A DNA stretch of 64,000 bases from Streptomyces sp. LX-29 (GTDB lineage Bacteria > Actinomycetota > Actinomycetes > Streptomycetales > Streptomycetaceae). The translations under genes and the position numbers were made by a program. The notes below the pieces were generated by a model, which worked only from the letters and a program-made list of their open reading frames with translations, did not search any database and was not told the DNA's origin. The stretch covers positions 5,341,559 through 5,405,558 of the forward strand of contig NZ_CP089746.1 of NCBI RefSeq assembly GCF_029541745.1, in the 5' to 3' direction. Of this stretch, positions 44,892 through 54,353 are shown piece by piece. How positions within the stretch are numbered: position 1 is the stretch's first letter; each line of letters starts with the position of its first letter.

Positions 44892-45407
44892 GTGGCCCGA
44901 CACCTCTACTCCTGCCCGCTGCGCTGGTCGGACATGGATGCGTTCGGCCATGTCAACAACGCGGTGTTCATCCGCTACCTGGAGGAGGCGCGCGTCGACT
45001 TCATCTGGCGGCTGGCGCCGAACGACGGCAGCGGCGCCTTCACCGGCGGCATCGTGGTGGCCCGGCACGAGATCGACTACCTGAAGCCGTTGGTCCACCG
45101 GCACACGCCGGTGACCATCGAGCTGTGGGTGACGAAGATCAGGGCCGCCCAGCTGGCCGTCGCCTACGAGATCAAGGACGAGGAGGCCGTCTACGCGCGC
45201 GCCACCACGCTCCTGGTCCCGTATGACCTGGAGGCGGGCCGGCCCCGCCGGCTCATGGAGCAGGAGCGGCTCTTCCTGGAGCGCTACCTGGAGGAGGAGC
45301 CCGGGCGGGGCACAAGCGCCCGGGACCGCCGGAACGGGCAGGCGCCGGCCGCGCGGGACGGCCGGGACGCCCAGTCCGGGAAGCCGGAGGAGGCCGTCGT
45401 CGCATGA
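44892..45407 (+). CDS. Hotdog-fold acyl-CoA thioesterase
   Basis: 171 residues from GTG 44892, 2 bp after the ABC-F stop. The first ~130 residues are a 4-hydroxybenzoyl-CoA thioesterase-type hotdog domain with WSDMDAFGHVNNAVFIRYLE, whose Asp17-region acid and His-x-Asn are the active-site signature. The last ~45 residues are a charged disordered tail. It hydrolyses an acyl-CoA; the chain is unknown. The next gene overlaps as ATGA. Confidence 0.85.
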   Translation: MARHLYSCPLRWSDMDAFGHVNNAVFIRYLEEARVDFIWRLAPNDGSGAFTGGIVVARHEIDYLKPLVHRHTPVTIELWVTKIRAAQLAVAYEIKDEEAVYARATTLLVPYDLEAGRPRRLMEQERLFLERYLEEEPGRGTSARDRRNGQAPAARDGRDAQSGKPEEAVVA

Positions 45408-46195
45408 CGACGCGGCAGCTGCACTTCGCCGACGACAGGGAGGCGGCGGACCTCGCCGCCTTCCTGTCCCGGCTGCTCCACTACGACCGGGCCGCCGCGG
45501 TGCGGCTGCAGGCCGGCGGCGGCGTGCTCGCCGTCTTCGGCCGGCCGCCGTCCTTCGAGGTGCTCGCCATCCGCACGGCGCGGCTGGCCCAGCCCGCCAC
45601 GGAGCAGCTGGACACCACCGTCTCCGCCGGGCAGTTCGCGGACGCCCTGGACGCCGCCCGCCCGTCGGGCGCGCCCGAGGGACCCGGGCCGCGCGGGCTG
45701 ACCGTCGCCGTGCCGGACCCGGTCACGGGGCCGCCGTGGGCCGGGGTGCTCCCACCACGCGGTGGCTGGCAGCGGATGCCCGGCCTGCCGGGCACGGAGG
45801 CGATGCGCGGGGCGGTGGCCGCCGCCATCGCCGAGTTCCGTGCCCGCGACGAGGCGCTTCCCGAGGAGCGGCGCACGCGCGCGGAGCGCGACCGCATCGG
45901 CCGCCAGATCTGGTCCCGCACCCTCGGGGACACCGAACTGCCGCTGCGTGCCGTGCACGCGGCGCAGTCACTGGGCTTTCTGCGTCCGGGCCGCACCCCC
46001 CAGCGGCCGGCCGCCTCCGCGGCCACGGCCCTCGGCGACGCCGCTTCCGCGACGCGCGGCGCGGGGTCGACCGCCGTCGCCGACGAGCCGCTCGCCCTGC
46101 TGACCGCGGGCAGCTGGCTGCGGCTGCGCACCCCGTACGGTTCGATCGCGGTGCGCCGGGCCGGGCTGTCGGCCCTGCCGTTGTCCCCGGTCTGA
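45404..46195 (+). CDS. Conserved actinobacterial protein of unknown function
   Basis: 263 residues from ATG 45404 (overlap with the thioesterase stop). A recurrent ABC-F - thioesterase - this protein order is familiar in Streptomyces. It is a soluble alpha/beta protein with a disordered Ala-rich insert (~200-225), no membrane segment and no recognised catalytic motif. Confidence 0.7.
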   Translation: MTTRQLHFADDREAADLAAFLSRLLHYDRAAAVRLQAGGGVLAVFGRPPSFEVLAIRTARLAQPATEQLDTTVSAGQFADALDAARPSGAPEGPGPRGLTVAVPDPVTGPPWAGVLPPRGGWQRMPGLPGTEAMRGAVAAAIAEFRARDEALPEERRTRAERDRIGRQIWSRTLGDTELPLRAVHAAQSLGFLRPGRTPQRPAASAATALGDAASATRGAGSTAVADEPLALLTAGSWLRLRTPYGSIAVRRAGLSALPLSPV

Positions 46196-46306
46196 CGCCG
46201 GACGGAAGCCGGGCCGAGCCGGCCCCGCTGACCGACAGCGGGGTGTGACGGGCTCACCGCGACGGGCTTGCCGGCATCGACCGGTCAGGCGGCTCCCCGA
46301 TGGGTG

Positions 46307-46711
46307 TCAGTCCGGGGTGTTGAGCATCGAGGCCGCGGCGTAGGTGAGGTAGTTCCACAGCTGCGTCTCGTGCTCGGGGGAGAGGTCGAGCTCGTCGACG
46401 GCCTCGCGCATGTGGCGCAGCCAGGCGTCGTGGGCGGCGCGGTCGACGGTGAAGGGGGCGTGGCGCATCCGCAGCCGCGGGTGTCCGCGGTTGTCACTGT
46501 AGGTGCGCGGCCCGCCCCAGTACTGCATCAGGAAGAGTGCGAGCCGCTCCTCGGCGGGCCCCAGGTCCTCCTCCGGGTACATCGGCCGCAGCAGCGGATC
46601 CTCCGCGACACCCTGGTAGAAGCGGTGCACCAAGCGCCGGAAGGTCTGCTCGCCGCCGACCTGCTCGTAGAAGGTCTGCTCCTGAAGCGTGCCGCGCGGG
46701 ATCTCTTTCAC
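46307..46711 (-). CDS. glbO: Group II truncated haemoglobin
   Basis: 134 residues with the TrHbO pattern: TFYEQVGGEQTFRRLVHRFY (B10 Tyr), PMYPEED (CD1 Tyr), LALFLMQYWGGP, the proximal His in RLRMRHAPF, and the G8 Trp in AWLRHM. Group II globins bind O2 and detoxify reactive oxygen or nitrogen species in the cytoplasm. A repeated 19-bp sequence lies 100-190 bp upstream. Confidence 0.95.
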   Translation of the reverse strand: MKEIPRGTLQEQTFYEQVGGEQTFRRLVHRFYQGVAEDPLLRPMYPEEDLGPAEERLALFLMQYWGGPRTYSDNRGHPRLRMRHAPFTVDRAAHDAWLRHMREAVDELDLSPEHETQLWNYLTYAAASMLNTPD

Positions 46712-47085
46712 CCTTCAATGCTCTCAGATGACCGGAGGAGGTCTGTAGACGTAGGTCACACGATGACCGCTTCCCGCCCCCACGCCCGGCGGGACGGTGC
46801 CGGCGCCTCGCGCGGTGGACGGCGCCCCGCGTGGTCGAGGGCATCTCGCGCGGTCGACGGCACCTCGCGCGTGTGACGCACCTCGCGCGGTTGACCTGCC
46901 CGCGCCGGGCGGCACCCCGTGCGGTTGACCGGCTCGCGCCCGGCGGCACCCCGCTGCGGACGCCGGCCTGCTGCCGATGCCCGCTCGCTGTCGACGTCGG
47001 TCCGCGCGGCGCGGGCGGCGGCCGGGAGGCGGCCGTCGCCCGCGCCCTGGTGTCGAGGGGCGGACCCGTACGGAACCGGGTCGAC
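46712..47085. other. 374-bp intergenic region upstream of the globin gene
   Basis: No gene is seen; frames here are repetitive. It contains the 19-bp tandem repeat listed next, and must contain the globin promoter and the FHA gene end. Confidence 0.5.
46806..46899. repeat. Degenerate 19-bp tandem repeat
   Basis: Five adjacent units of the form CCTCGCGCGGTCGACGGCA start at 46806, 46825, 46844, 46863 (18 bp) and 46881, with more diverged copies to about 46945. Each holds a GCGCGGT-GAC core. It could bind a regulator of the globin gene or be a decaying minisatellite. Confidence 0.6.
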
Positions 47086-48543
47086 TCAGCCTCGGCGCAC
47101 GGTGATCGTCGTCCAGGCGCCGACGTGCACCCGGTCGCCGTCCTGGAGCGGAACGGGGACGTACGGCTGAATCGGGTCCTCGGCGCCGTTGATGGTCGTG
47201 CCGTTGGTGGAGTTCTGGTCCACGACCGCCCAACTGCCGTCCGGCTGCTGGACGAAGACCGCGTGCTGGTGCGAGACGCCCGGGTCCTCCGGCGGGCGGG
47301 CCAGGTCGATGTCGGGCGACTCGCCGGTGCTGTGCCGGCGGCGGCCGATAGTGACCTGGTTGCCGGTGAGCTGGATGTGCTGGTCCGGGCTGTAGGCGGG
47401 AAGGTTCAACCCGGCGGCCTCGGGACCGCTGCGGTGCATCATCGCCATGAAGTACTCGCGGTCCGGGGCCACCACGGCGACCCAGCCCGCCGGGGCCGGT
47501 GGCGCGGCGGGCTGGAACGGGGCGGCCGGCTGGGGCGGCTGCGGCTGCGCCGGCGGCTGCGGGGAGCCGGCACCCGGGAAGTCGTCACCCCCGAAGACCG
47601 GCGCGGCCGGCATCGGCGCCGGCGGAGCGGGGGCCGGGGCCTGCGGCGGCTGGTACGGCGAGGGCACCGGACCGGGGGCCGGTGCGGGCGCCGGCGCGGG
47701 CGGCACCGGAGGAGCGGGTGCGGCGGCTCCCACCGGGCCGCCGCCCGGAGGCGGCAGTGGCCAGTCGTCCTCCACGCCGTACGCGCCGCCGGTGGACTGC
47801 GGTCCGGTCAGCGGCTCCGCCGGGCGGTTGACCTGGGACGGATGCGAGCCCGGGTAGTCACCGCCGCCGTGCGTCGCCTGCGCCGGGACGTGCGGGTGCG
47901 GCGGCTGGCCGGGCGACGGCCGCGGCGGGGCCGGCGGCTGCGGCGCCGGGGGGAAACCGCCCTGCGCGGGCGGCGCCGGCGGCGCGATGTACGGGCTGGC
48001 GGACTGCGTCAGGAAGTTGTAGCGGCACTCCTCGCAGAACGGCGCCTGCGCCTCGCGCGGCGTGCGGCACTGCGGGCACAGCTCCGCCTGGACGGTGGCG
48101 TCGGACTGCTGCGGGCCGGGGTAGCCGTAGCCGCCCGCCGGCGCGGGGGGCTGGGAACCCGGGTAGCCGTAGCCGCCGGGCGCGGCGGGCGCGGCGGGCG
48201 CGCCGAGCTGACCGTGAGCGCCCGGAACGCCCGGAACACCCGGAACGCCTGGAGCACCCGGAACGCCGGGGGTACCCGGCATGCCGGGCATACCGGGAAA
48301 GCCGGAGACATCCGGTGCACCGGGGTCACCAGGCGCGGGGCCACCAGGCGCACCGGGGCCGCCGTGCGGCCCGGGCGCACCGCCCGGAGCCACCGGGGCG
48401 AGGGGCGCGCCCGGCATGGGGAGCGGTGGCGGCGGTGGTGGCGGGACGCTGCCCGCGGGCATGGGCGTCCCCGACATGCGGTGGCCGCACACCTCGCACC
48501 AGTCGTCGGCTGTCGACTGGTGGCCGTTCGGGCAGGTCGCCAT
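47086..48543 (-). CDS. FHA-domain protein with zinc ribbons and a long Pro/Gly region
   Basis: 485 residues from ATG 48543 (MATCPNGHQSTADDW) with GAGGGGGAA upstream. An N-terminal zinc ribbon (CPNGH, CEVCGH) is followed by a collagen-like run of PGxPG/PGVPGA triplets, a second ribbon (CPQCRTP, CEECRY), more Pro/Ala sequence, and a C-terminal FHA domain (~395-480) with TIGRRR, SHQHAVF and NSTNGTTING. FHA domains bind phosphothreonine, so it probably reads phosphorylation by the PknG-like kinase encoded four genes upstream. It is the last gene of the signalling operon. Confidence 0.9.
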   Translation of the reverse strand: MATCPNGHQSTADDWCEVCGHRMSGTPMPAGSVPPPPPPPLPMPGAPLAPVAPGGAPGPHGGPGAPGGPAPGDPGAPDVSGFPGMPGMPGTPGVPGAPGVPGVPGVPGAHGQLGAPAAPAAPGGYGYPGSQPPAPAGGYGYPGPQQSDATVQAELCPQCRTPREAQAPFCEECRYNFLTQSASPYIAPPAPPAQGGFPPAPQPPAPPRPSPGQPPHPHVPAQATHGGGDYPGSHPSQVNRPAEPLTGPQSTGGAYGVEDDWPLPPPGGGPVGAAAPAPPVPPAPAPAPAPGPVPSPYQPPQAPAPAPPAPMPAAPVFGGDDFPGAGSPQPPAQPQPPQPAAPFQPAAPPAPAGWVAVVAPDREYFMAMMHRSGPEAAGLNLPAYSPDQHIQLTGNQVTIGRRRHSTGESPDIDLARPPEDPGVSHQHAVFVQQPDGSWAVVDQNSTNGTTINGAEDPIQPYVPVPLQDGDRVHVGAWTTITVRRG

Positions 48544-48593
48544 GTCGGAGTTCCCCCTCGTGTGCCGTTTTTTGGCGTTGCTCGTGGACGGTG

Positions 48594-49931
48594 CTACTTC
48601 TTGACGCGAACTGTCCTGGTGGAGCGCGTGTCGAGTGTCATCTCGGCGGCGTCCGCGACCTTCGCTTTCAGTCGCACAGTACCCGTCGCCGCGTCGACGA
48701 CGTCTACCACCTTCGAAAGCAGTTTCGCGGTGTCCTCGTTGCCCAGTGCGCTCGCGAGCTGGACCGCGCGGCCCAGTCTCGCCGTCGCGCCGTCCCGGTC
48801 GCCGGCCTTGCGGGCGTCCAGCCCCTGCTGGATCGCCTGGGCCAGCTCGGCCTGCCCCGTGTAGTGCGCGACCTGCTGGTTGATGCGGGTGGAGGCCGCC
48901 ATGTCGTCCGTCCAGACGACCCGTACCAGCTGCTGGGCGAGAGGGGTCGGGGCGCCGCCGTCCGGCGCCGGCAGCACCAGCGAGACCCGGGCCGCGAGCA
49001 TCTCCCGGCCCACGTCGGCCGCCGGCACCCGTACGCACACGTGGTAGTCGCGGGACTCGTCGCCCCACGACCCGGTCGGGTAGTCGCCGGCCCGCGCGTT
49101 CGCCTCCGCGCGGCGGTCGGTCAGGTCCTCGATGGTGGGGGCGACCTGCTTGACGAAGACCACCTCGGCGCCCTGCGGGGTCCACAGCCGCAGCGCCACG
49201 TCCGCGACCTGCTTGCCCATTGCGGTCTCCATCATCCGCGTGAAGTCCGCGGCCAGCCCGGAGGGGTCGGCCACGATGTCGGCGCTGCCGAGCAGCGCCG
49301 AGGCGATGCCGGTGACCTCCTTGACGTCCCAGTCGGTGCCGACGCCACGCGCGTCACAGGTGAAGCGGCCCGCGCAGGCGTCGAGCGCCGCGCGTAACTC
49401 CTCCGGCGTCTCGTGTTCGTTGCGCCCGTCGGTGAGCAGGACGCCGTGTCGTATCGGCGCGTCGCCGGTCGCCAGCACCCGGTCGGCCAGCCGCAGCCAG
49501 GTGCCGATCGCGGTGCCCCCGCCCGCGCTCAGCCGGCGCAGCGCCTCCTTGGCCCGCGCCCGGGTCGTCGGGCCGGCCACCGCCAGCCGGCCGTCGCCCG
49601 GATAGACGTCCTCCGCCTTGTGTGTGCCGGCGATCACGGTGAAGGAGACGCCGTCGCGCAGGGTGTCGATCGCGGCGGCCGTGGCGTCCCGCGCGTTGCG
49701 CATCTTGGTGGGCGGGTAGTCCATGGAGCCGGAACAGTCGATCATGATGGCCACGGCCGCGTCGGGCGTGTGTTCACCGTCGGTGGGGATCGGCAGGCCG
49801 CCCGTGGTGCCGCCGCCGGTGGCGGTCACCGTCACGATCGCGTTGACGTCCCGACCGCCCTCGGGCAGGTACTCGTTCTGGTAGACGTCGACGGTGAACT
49901 GCGGAACGTTCGATTTCGCGAAGTTGGTCAT
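48594..49931 (-). CDS. von Willebrand factor A domain protein
   Basis: 445 residues from ATG 49931 with GAGGAG upstream. A beta-sandwich-like first 60 residues precedes the VWA domain with a full MIDAS: DCSGSMD (~70), TAIG and LTDGRNEHE. After ~260 comes another beta domain, and the C-terminus is helical (HYTGQAELAQAIQQGL, RDGATARLGRAVQLAS). There is no signal peptide, so it is cytoplasmic. VWA proteins of this layout assemble with kinase and phosphatase partners in bacterial signalling loci. It lies between the PP2C and FHA genes. Confidence 0.85.
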   Translation of the reverse strand: MTNFAKSNVPQFTVDVYQNEYLPEGGRDVNAIVTVTATGGGTTGGLPIPTDGEHTPDAAVAIMIDCSGSMDYPPTKMRNARDATAAAIDTLRDGVSFTVIAGTHKAEDVYPGDGRLAVAGPTTRARAKEALRRLSAGGGTAIGTWLRLADRVLATGDAPIRHGVLLTDGRNEHETPEELRAALDACAGRFTCDARGVGTDWDVKEVTGIASALLGSADIVADPSGLAADFTRMMETAMGKQVADVALRLWTPQGAEVVFVKQVAPTIEDLTDRRAEANARAGDYPTGSWGDESRDYHVCVRVPAADVGREMLAARVSLVLPAPDGGAPTPLAQQLVRVVWTDDMAASTRINQQVAHYTGQAELAQAIQQGLDARKAGDRDGATARLGRAVQLASALGNEDTAKLLSKVVDVVDAATGTVRLKAKVADAAEMTLDTRSTRTVRVKK

Positions 49932-50058
49932 CTGATCCGCTCCTCGGCCCCGGTGCCCCGGCGCCCCGCATATGGACAAAGCGATATATGGGCGTGCGGA
50001 GTCGAGGTCCCCCGCGTGTGCCCGCGTCTTCGACGCGGGCACCACCCCCCTCAGGCCG

Positions 50059-51516
50059 TCAGGCCGATCCTGCCCTCCCGACCGCTACGGGGAACGGGAC
50101 CACCGCCACTGTTACGTTGTCGTGGCCCCCGCCCTCCAACGCGTACGTCACCAGCCGGCGCGCGCTCTCCATCGGCCGGGTCCGGGCGTCGGCCGGCACC
50201 ACCCGGGCCATCTCCCGCGCGGATTCGGCGTAGTTCCACAGCCCGTCGGTGCACACCACCACCACGCCCGGCCGGTCCGGCTTGAAGGACGCGGTGTGCG
50301 GCTCCAGCTCGTACGCGTCGGCGCCCAGCCAGCCGGTGATGGCGTGCGCCCGCTCGTCCGCGTACGCCTCCTCCTCCGACATCAGCCCCGACGCCACCAT
50401 CTGGGCGGCCCAGGAGTCGTCCTCGGTGAGCCGCGCGGGCGGCGCGTCGGGGTCGTCGGGCACCCAGTAGGCCCGGCTGTCGCCGACCCAGCCCACGGTC
50501 AGGATGGGCCCGGCCGCCACCGCGCTGACGAGGGTGCAGGCCGGCGCGTTCTGTCGGTAGTGGTCCTCGGGCCGGGCCACGGGCTCCCGCGCGAGCGCGT
50601 TGACGGCCTCGGCCGCGACGAAGATCGCGTCATGCATGGCCTGCTGCGGTTGCGTGCCGCGCGAGACCGCCGCGATCAGCGACTCGCCGGCGGCCTGTGC
50701 CGCCGCGGCCGAGGCGTCGTCGGGCCGGGTCGCGGAGGAGACGCCGTCGCAGACCACGGCGACGACGGCCGGGGTGCCGTCCGGGAGCGCGGTGGTGGAC
50801 ACGGCGAAGGCGTCCTCGTTGCGGTGGTGCCGCAGCCCGCGGTCGCTGGCGGCCGCGACGCCCTCCAGCTCACGCTCCATGTGGTCGCGTTCGCGAGGCT
50901 GGGCGTGGCCGCAGTTCTCGCAGTAGCCGTCCCTGTCGATGGTGCCCTCCCGACACGCGGCGCACCGGCGCCGCCCCGTACCGCCCGGCCCGCCGGTGGT
51001 CGGCGTGCCCTCCGCCCCGCTCGGGGCCGTGGCCCCGACCCCCGCCGCGGCCCGCGGGTCGGCGGCCGGGCCGTCGACGGTGGCCGCGCCGGCCGGTCGC
51101 TCGTCGCCGTGCGGACCGGGGTCGGCGGTCGCACCGTCCCGGCCGCCGCCGCCGTACGGCCCGGCTCCGATCGCGTCGCCGCCGTACGGTCCGCCGGCCG
51201 CCGCCCCGGAGGGCGCCGCCGGCGACGGGGGCGCCGTCGACACGGACACCGATGCCACCGGCGGGTTGGGCGGCGGCAGCGGATAGTCGTCGGGCTCCGC
51301 GGGGCTGGGCCCAGCCTCGCGGGCGGCGGCGCGCTCCGCGAGGTGGGCTACGCCGTTCAGGGGGAGCGTCGGCGCCGGGGCGCCGTCCGGTCCGGTGGAA
51401 GGCGGCGGCACCGAAAGCTCGGCGCCACAGCCGCCACAGAAGTTGTCGCCCGTCTCAAGGGGCTCGTGACAGCCTGGGCAGGCGGCCAGCCGGGGCAGCT
51501 GCGGCATATGGGACAT
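50059..51516 (-). CDS. PP2C-family Ser/Thr phosphatase with N-terminal zinc ribbons
   Basis: 485 residues from ATG 51516 (MSHMPQLPRLAACPGC), 2 bp after the kinase stop. Zinc ribbons CPGCHEP/CGGCGAE at ~13-31 and CAACREG/CENCGHA at ~185-205 are joined by a Pro/Gly linker. The PP2C domain (~220-475) keeps the metal Asp residues: RNEDAF, VCDGVSS, GWVGDSRAY, CTDGLWN and GGHDNVTVAVV. It should remove phosphates placed by the adjacent PknG-like kinase. The ribbons resemble those of the kinase and FHA protein, suggesting a shared scaffold. Confidence 0.92.
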   Translation of the reverse strand: MSHMPQLPRLAACPGCHEPLETGDNFCGGCGAELSVPPPSTGPDGAPAPTLPLNGVAHLAERAAAREAGPSPAEPDDYPLPPPNPPVASVSVSTAPPSPAAPSGAAAGGPYGGDAIGAGPYGGGGRDGATADPGPHGDERPAGAATVDGPAADPRAAAGVGATAPSGAEGTPTTGGPGGTGRRRCAACREGTIDRDGYCENCGHAQPRERDHMERELEGVAAASDRGLRHHRNEDAFAVSTTALPDGTPAVVAVVCDGVSSATRPDDASAAAAQAAGESLIAAVSRGTQPQQAMHDAIFVAAEAVNALAREPVARPEDHYRQNAPACTLVSAVAAGPILTVGWVGDSRAYWVPDDPDAPPARLTEDDSWAAQMVASGLMSEEEAYADERAHAITGWLGADAYELEPHTASFKPDRPGVVVVCTDGLWNYAESAREMARVVPADARTRPMESARRLVTYALEGGGHDNVTVAVVPFPVAVGRAGSA

Positions 51517-51518
51517 CC

Positions 51519-54308
51519 TCACACCCACGTCCTGGGGCGGAAGCGGTTGGCCCGCTCCACCATGTCGATCCTCTCCTCGCCGCGCTGCGCGAGCCTGGCG
51601 AGCGTGCGGTACGAGCGTTCGAGACCGAAGCGCAGCCCACGCTCGTTCAGGCTGCTGCCGAGCAGCGGGTGCGCCGCGGCGTCCCGCGGGGCTCCGTTGC
51701 CCCCGGCCAGGATCCAGTCCAGCGCGCCGCCCAGCACCTCCGTGCTCAGGAGCTCGCGGCGCACCGCGTCGAGGCCGAGCTCGCCCAGCCGCTCGACCTG
51801 CCCGGACGCGGCCACCAGGTCGTCGAACAACGCGTCCCGCGCGGCGCGCTGCCGCAGCCTGGCCCGGACCGCGGCGACCCGGGCCGCCGTGTAGTGGATC
51901 GACGAGGCCGGCACCGACTCCAGGGCGGCCACCGCGCCCCGCCGATCCCCCGAACACAGCCGTACGCGGGCGAGCCCGAAGGCGGCGCTGACGTAGCTCG
52001 GGTCGGTCGTCCACACCAGTCCGTAGTACTCGGCCGCGTTGTCCAGCTGGCCCAGCACCTCGGCGCAGACCCCGAGCGCCAGCTTGGTCGCGGGCTCGCC
52101 GGGGAACGCGTCGTAGACGGCGTCGAAGGAGAGCGCGGCGGTGGTGTGGTCGCCGGTCGCCAGCGCGTGCAGTCCGCGATACCAGACGATCCGCCAGTCG
52201 TCCGGGTGGTCGGCCTCAAGGCCGGAGAGCAGCTCCGCGGCCGTCCGTTCGTCGCCCAGCTCCAGCTCGGCCCGCACCCGTCGCAGCCGCAGCTCGGTGG
52301 AGTCGGTGGGCGCGGCCCGCAGCGCGGCGCTCACCTCCGCCGGCGGGGACGAGGCCGGCAGCCCCTCGAGAAGCCCGGCGTTGGGGTCGGCGGGGGAGAC
52401 CCGCGGGGTGGGCAGGGCCAGCGCGGTGGCGCGCGCGTCCAGCGGGGCGAGGAGCGGCAGCGGATCGTGCACGGCGGCCGCGGTGTCGGCGCCGACCTCG
52501 GCGGCGCCGGGGGCGGCGCTCGTGGCCGTGGAGGAGCCCGAGCCGCCGCTACCGGAAGCGGTGGCCTTTGGGCCCGAGCCACCGGCCGTCCCCGTGCCCG
52601 TACGACCGGACGTTCCCGCCCTCGCACCACCGGGCGTGGCTGGGGCGGCGCCACCGGACGGTCCAGAGCCGGCGCCGCCGGAGCCGGTGGATCCGGTGTC
52701 GAGGGTCGCACCCGCGAGCCCCGTCCCGCCGGGCGGCACCGTGCCGCCGCCCGTCGCCGTCGAACGCCGGCCGGGAAGGGCTCGCAGGCCCCGGCCGCCG
52801 GGCGCGCCGACCTGCCGGGTGCCCAGCCGCGAGGCGTCCCCGCTCTGCTCCGTGAACAGCTGGGTGTCCACCACCCGCAGCTCCGACTCGAACAGCGTGG
52901 AGAGCGCCGGTCGAGGCTGCCCCGACTGCAGCGCCACGACCTCGCGCAGCACACCCGTCAGCTGGTCGGCCATCTCCTCCGCCGAGGCGAACCGGCGCTC
53001 CGGGTCCGGGTCGGTGGCCCGGACCAGCAGCCGGTAGAAGGACTCGTAGCGCCGGAAGACCTCGATGTGCTCGGGGTCGGGGAGGCTGTCCACGAAGACG
53101 TTCGTGTAGCCCTGGAAGTCGAAGGTGAGCACGGCGAGCGTCCGCGCCACCGTGTACAGGTCGGAGGCGACGGACGGGCCGGTCTCGGAGAGCTCGGGGG
53201 CCTGGTAGCCGACCGTGCCGTACAGCGGACTGGTCTCGTCGCCCTCGCGGCGCACCGCGCCCATGTCGATGAGCTTGAGCTGGTCCTGCTGCTGGATGGC
53301 GTTGTCGACCTTGAAATCGCAGTAGAGCAGCTTGCGGCTGTGCAGGTGCCCCAGGGCCTCCAGCGCCTCGATGCCGTACGCGCACGCCTGCTCGACCGGC
53401 AGCGGGTCGCGTCTGCCGTCCGGCGTCCGGCGCTCGTTGGCGATCTCCTTCAACGACTTGCCGCCGACGTACTCCATCACGATGTAGCCGTCGAGGCTGC
53501 CGGTGCGCTGGTCGAGGTGCTCGACGAAGTTGTAGATGCGCACGATGTTGGAGTGCTCGATCTCGGCCAGGAACCGGCGCTCGTTGACCGCGGCCGCCAG
53601 CGCGTCCTCGTCGCCGGTGTCGAGCAGGCCCTTGAGCACCACCCAGCGGTGCGCGACCGCTGTGTCCATCGCCAGGTAGACCCAGCCCAGGCCGCCGTGC
53701 GCCAGGCAGCCCGCCACCTCGTACTGCCCGTGCACCAGGTCGCCGGGGTGCAGCTTCGGCACGAAGGAGTAGGGGTGGCCGCACTTGGTGCAGAAGCCCT
53801 CGGTGCGGCCCGGCCGCTCCGCGCGGGAGCGACCCACCGGCGCCCCGCAGTCGCCCCGGCTGCAGAACCGCTTCCGCTCCGGCACCTCCGGGCGGTCCAG
53901 CACGACCGTGCGCGGGTCCGGGCGCGGCACCTTGGGCACGTTGACCAGCCCCGCACCGAGCCGGCTGCGCACGGAGGTGCCGGCGGAGGGCGCGCTGCGC
54001 ACCGACACCGACCGCGTCGACGACGGGTCCGACCGCGAGAACGACAGCCGTCCGGAGACCGACCGCCGCGAGGACCGCGAGCTCTGCGAGCGGGTGGAGA
54101 ACCGCGACGAGGAGTGTGAGCCCGAGCCGGTCGAACCGCTGCCCTGGTGCCCGAACGCGGTGATGCCGGTGGGCGCCGAGACCACCAGCCCCTCGGAGGA
54201 CACCACCGGCGCGAGCCCACAGGTGTCGCAGTACAGCTCGCCGCCGCCCATGTCCTCGTAGGCGCCGGCGCAGTCGGGCCGCTGGCACGGCTGGTTCGGT
54301 GTGCTCAT
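51519..54308 (-). CDS. pknG: PknG-like Ser/Thr protein kinase
   Basis: 929 residues. The N-terminus has Cys pairs (CQRPDC, CDTCG) and a Ser/Arg-rich segment, then a rubredoxin-like set CSRGDC and CTKCGHP just before the kinase, as in mycobacterial PknG. The kinase domain (~190-450) shows GGLGWVYLA, VVLKGL (Lys), IVMEYVGG, YCDFKVDN in the catalytic loop and LIDMGAVRR in place of DFG, again PknG-like. A Gly/Ser linker and a TPR region (~640-860) complete the architecture. PknG controls glutamate and 2-oxoglutarate metabolism in mycobacteria. Here it lies in one operon with GlnX- and GlnH-like genes, a phosphatase and an FHA protein. Confidence 0.93.
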   Translation of the reverse strand: MSTPNQPCQRPDCAGAYEDMGGGELYCDTCGLAPVVSSEGLVVSAPTGITAFGHQGSGSTGSGSHSSSRFSTRSQSSRSSRRSVSGRLSFSRSDPSSTRSVSVRSAPSAGTSVRSRLGAGLVNVPKVPRPDPRTVVLDRPEVPERKRFCSRGDCGAPVGRSRAERPGRTEGFCTKCGHPYSFVPKLHPGDLVHGQYEVAGCLAHGGLGWVYLAMDTAVAHRWVVLKGLLDTGDEDALAAAVNERRFLAEIEHSNIVRIYNFVEHLDQRTGSLDGYIVMEYVGGKSLKEIANERRTPDGRRDPLPVEQACAYGIEALEALGHLHSRKLLYCDFKVDNAIQQQDQLKLIDMGAVRREGDETSPLYGTVGYQAPELSETGPSVASDLYTVARTLAVLTFDFQGYTNVFVDSLPDPEHIEVFRRYESFYRLLVRATDPDPERRFASAEEMADQLTGVLREVVALQSGQPRPALSTLFESELRVVDTQLFTEQSGDASRLGTRQVGAPGGRGLRALPGRRSTATGGGTVPPGGTGLAGATLDTGSTGSGGAGSGPSGGAAPATPGGARAGTSGRTGTGTAGGSGPKATASGSGGSGSSTATSAAPGAAEVGADTAAAVHDPLPLLAPLDARATALALPTPRVSPADPNAGLLEGLPASSPPAEVSAALRAAPTDSTELRLRRVRAELELGDERTAAELLSGLEADHPDDWRIVWYRGLHALATGDHTTAALSFDAVYDAFPGEPATKLALGVCAEVLGQLDNAAEYYGLVWTTDPSYVSAAFGLARVRLCSGDRRGAVAALESVPASSIHYTAARVAAVRARLRQRAARDALFDDLVAASGQVERLGELGLDAVRRELLSTEVLGGALDWILAGGNGAPRDAAAHPLLGSSLNERGLRFGLERSYRTLARLAQRGEERIDMVERANRFRPRTWV

Positions 54309-54353
54309 CCCGCTCCCCCGTCCTGCCTCATCGGTCCGCCCCCGCGTCTCGCC

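Noticed and set aside
50697..54119. 1140-codon plus-strand frame
   Set aside because: Antisense to the phosphatase and PknG-like kinase genes, Arg/Pro-rich with no domain.
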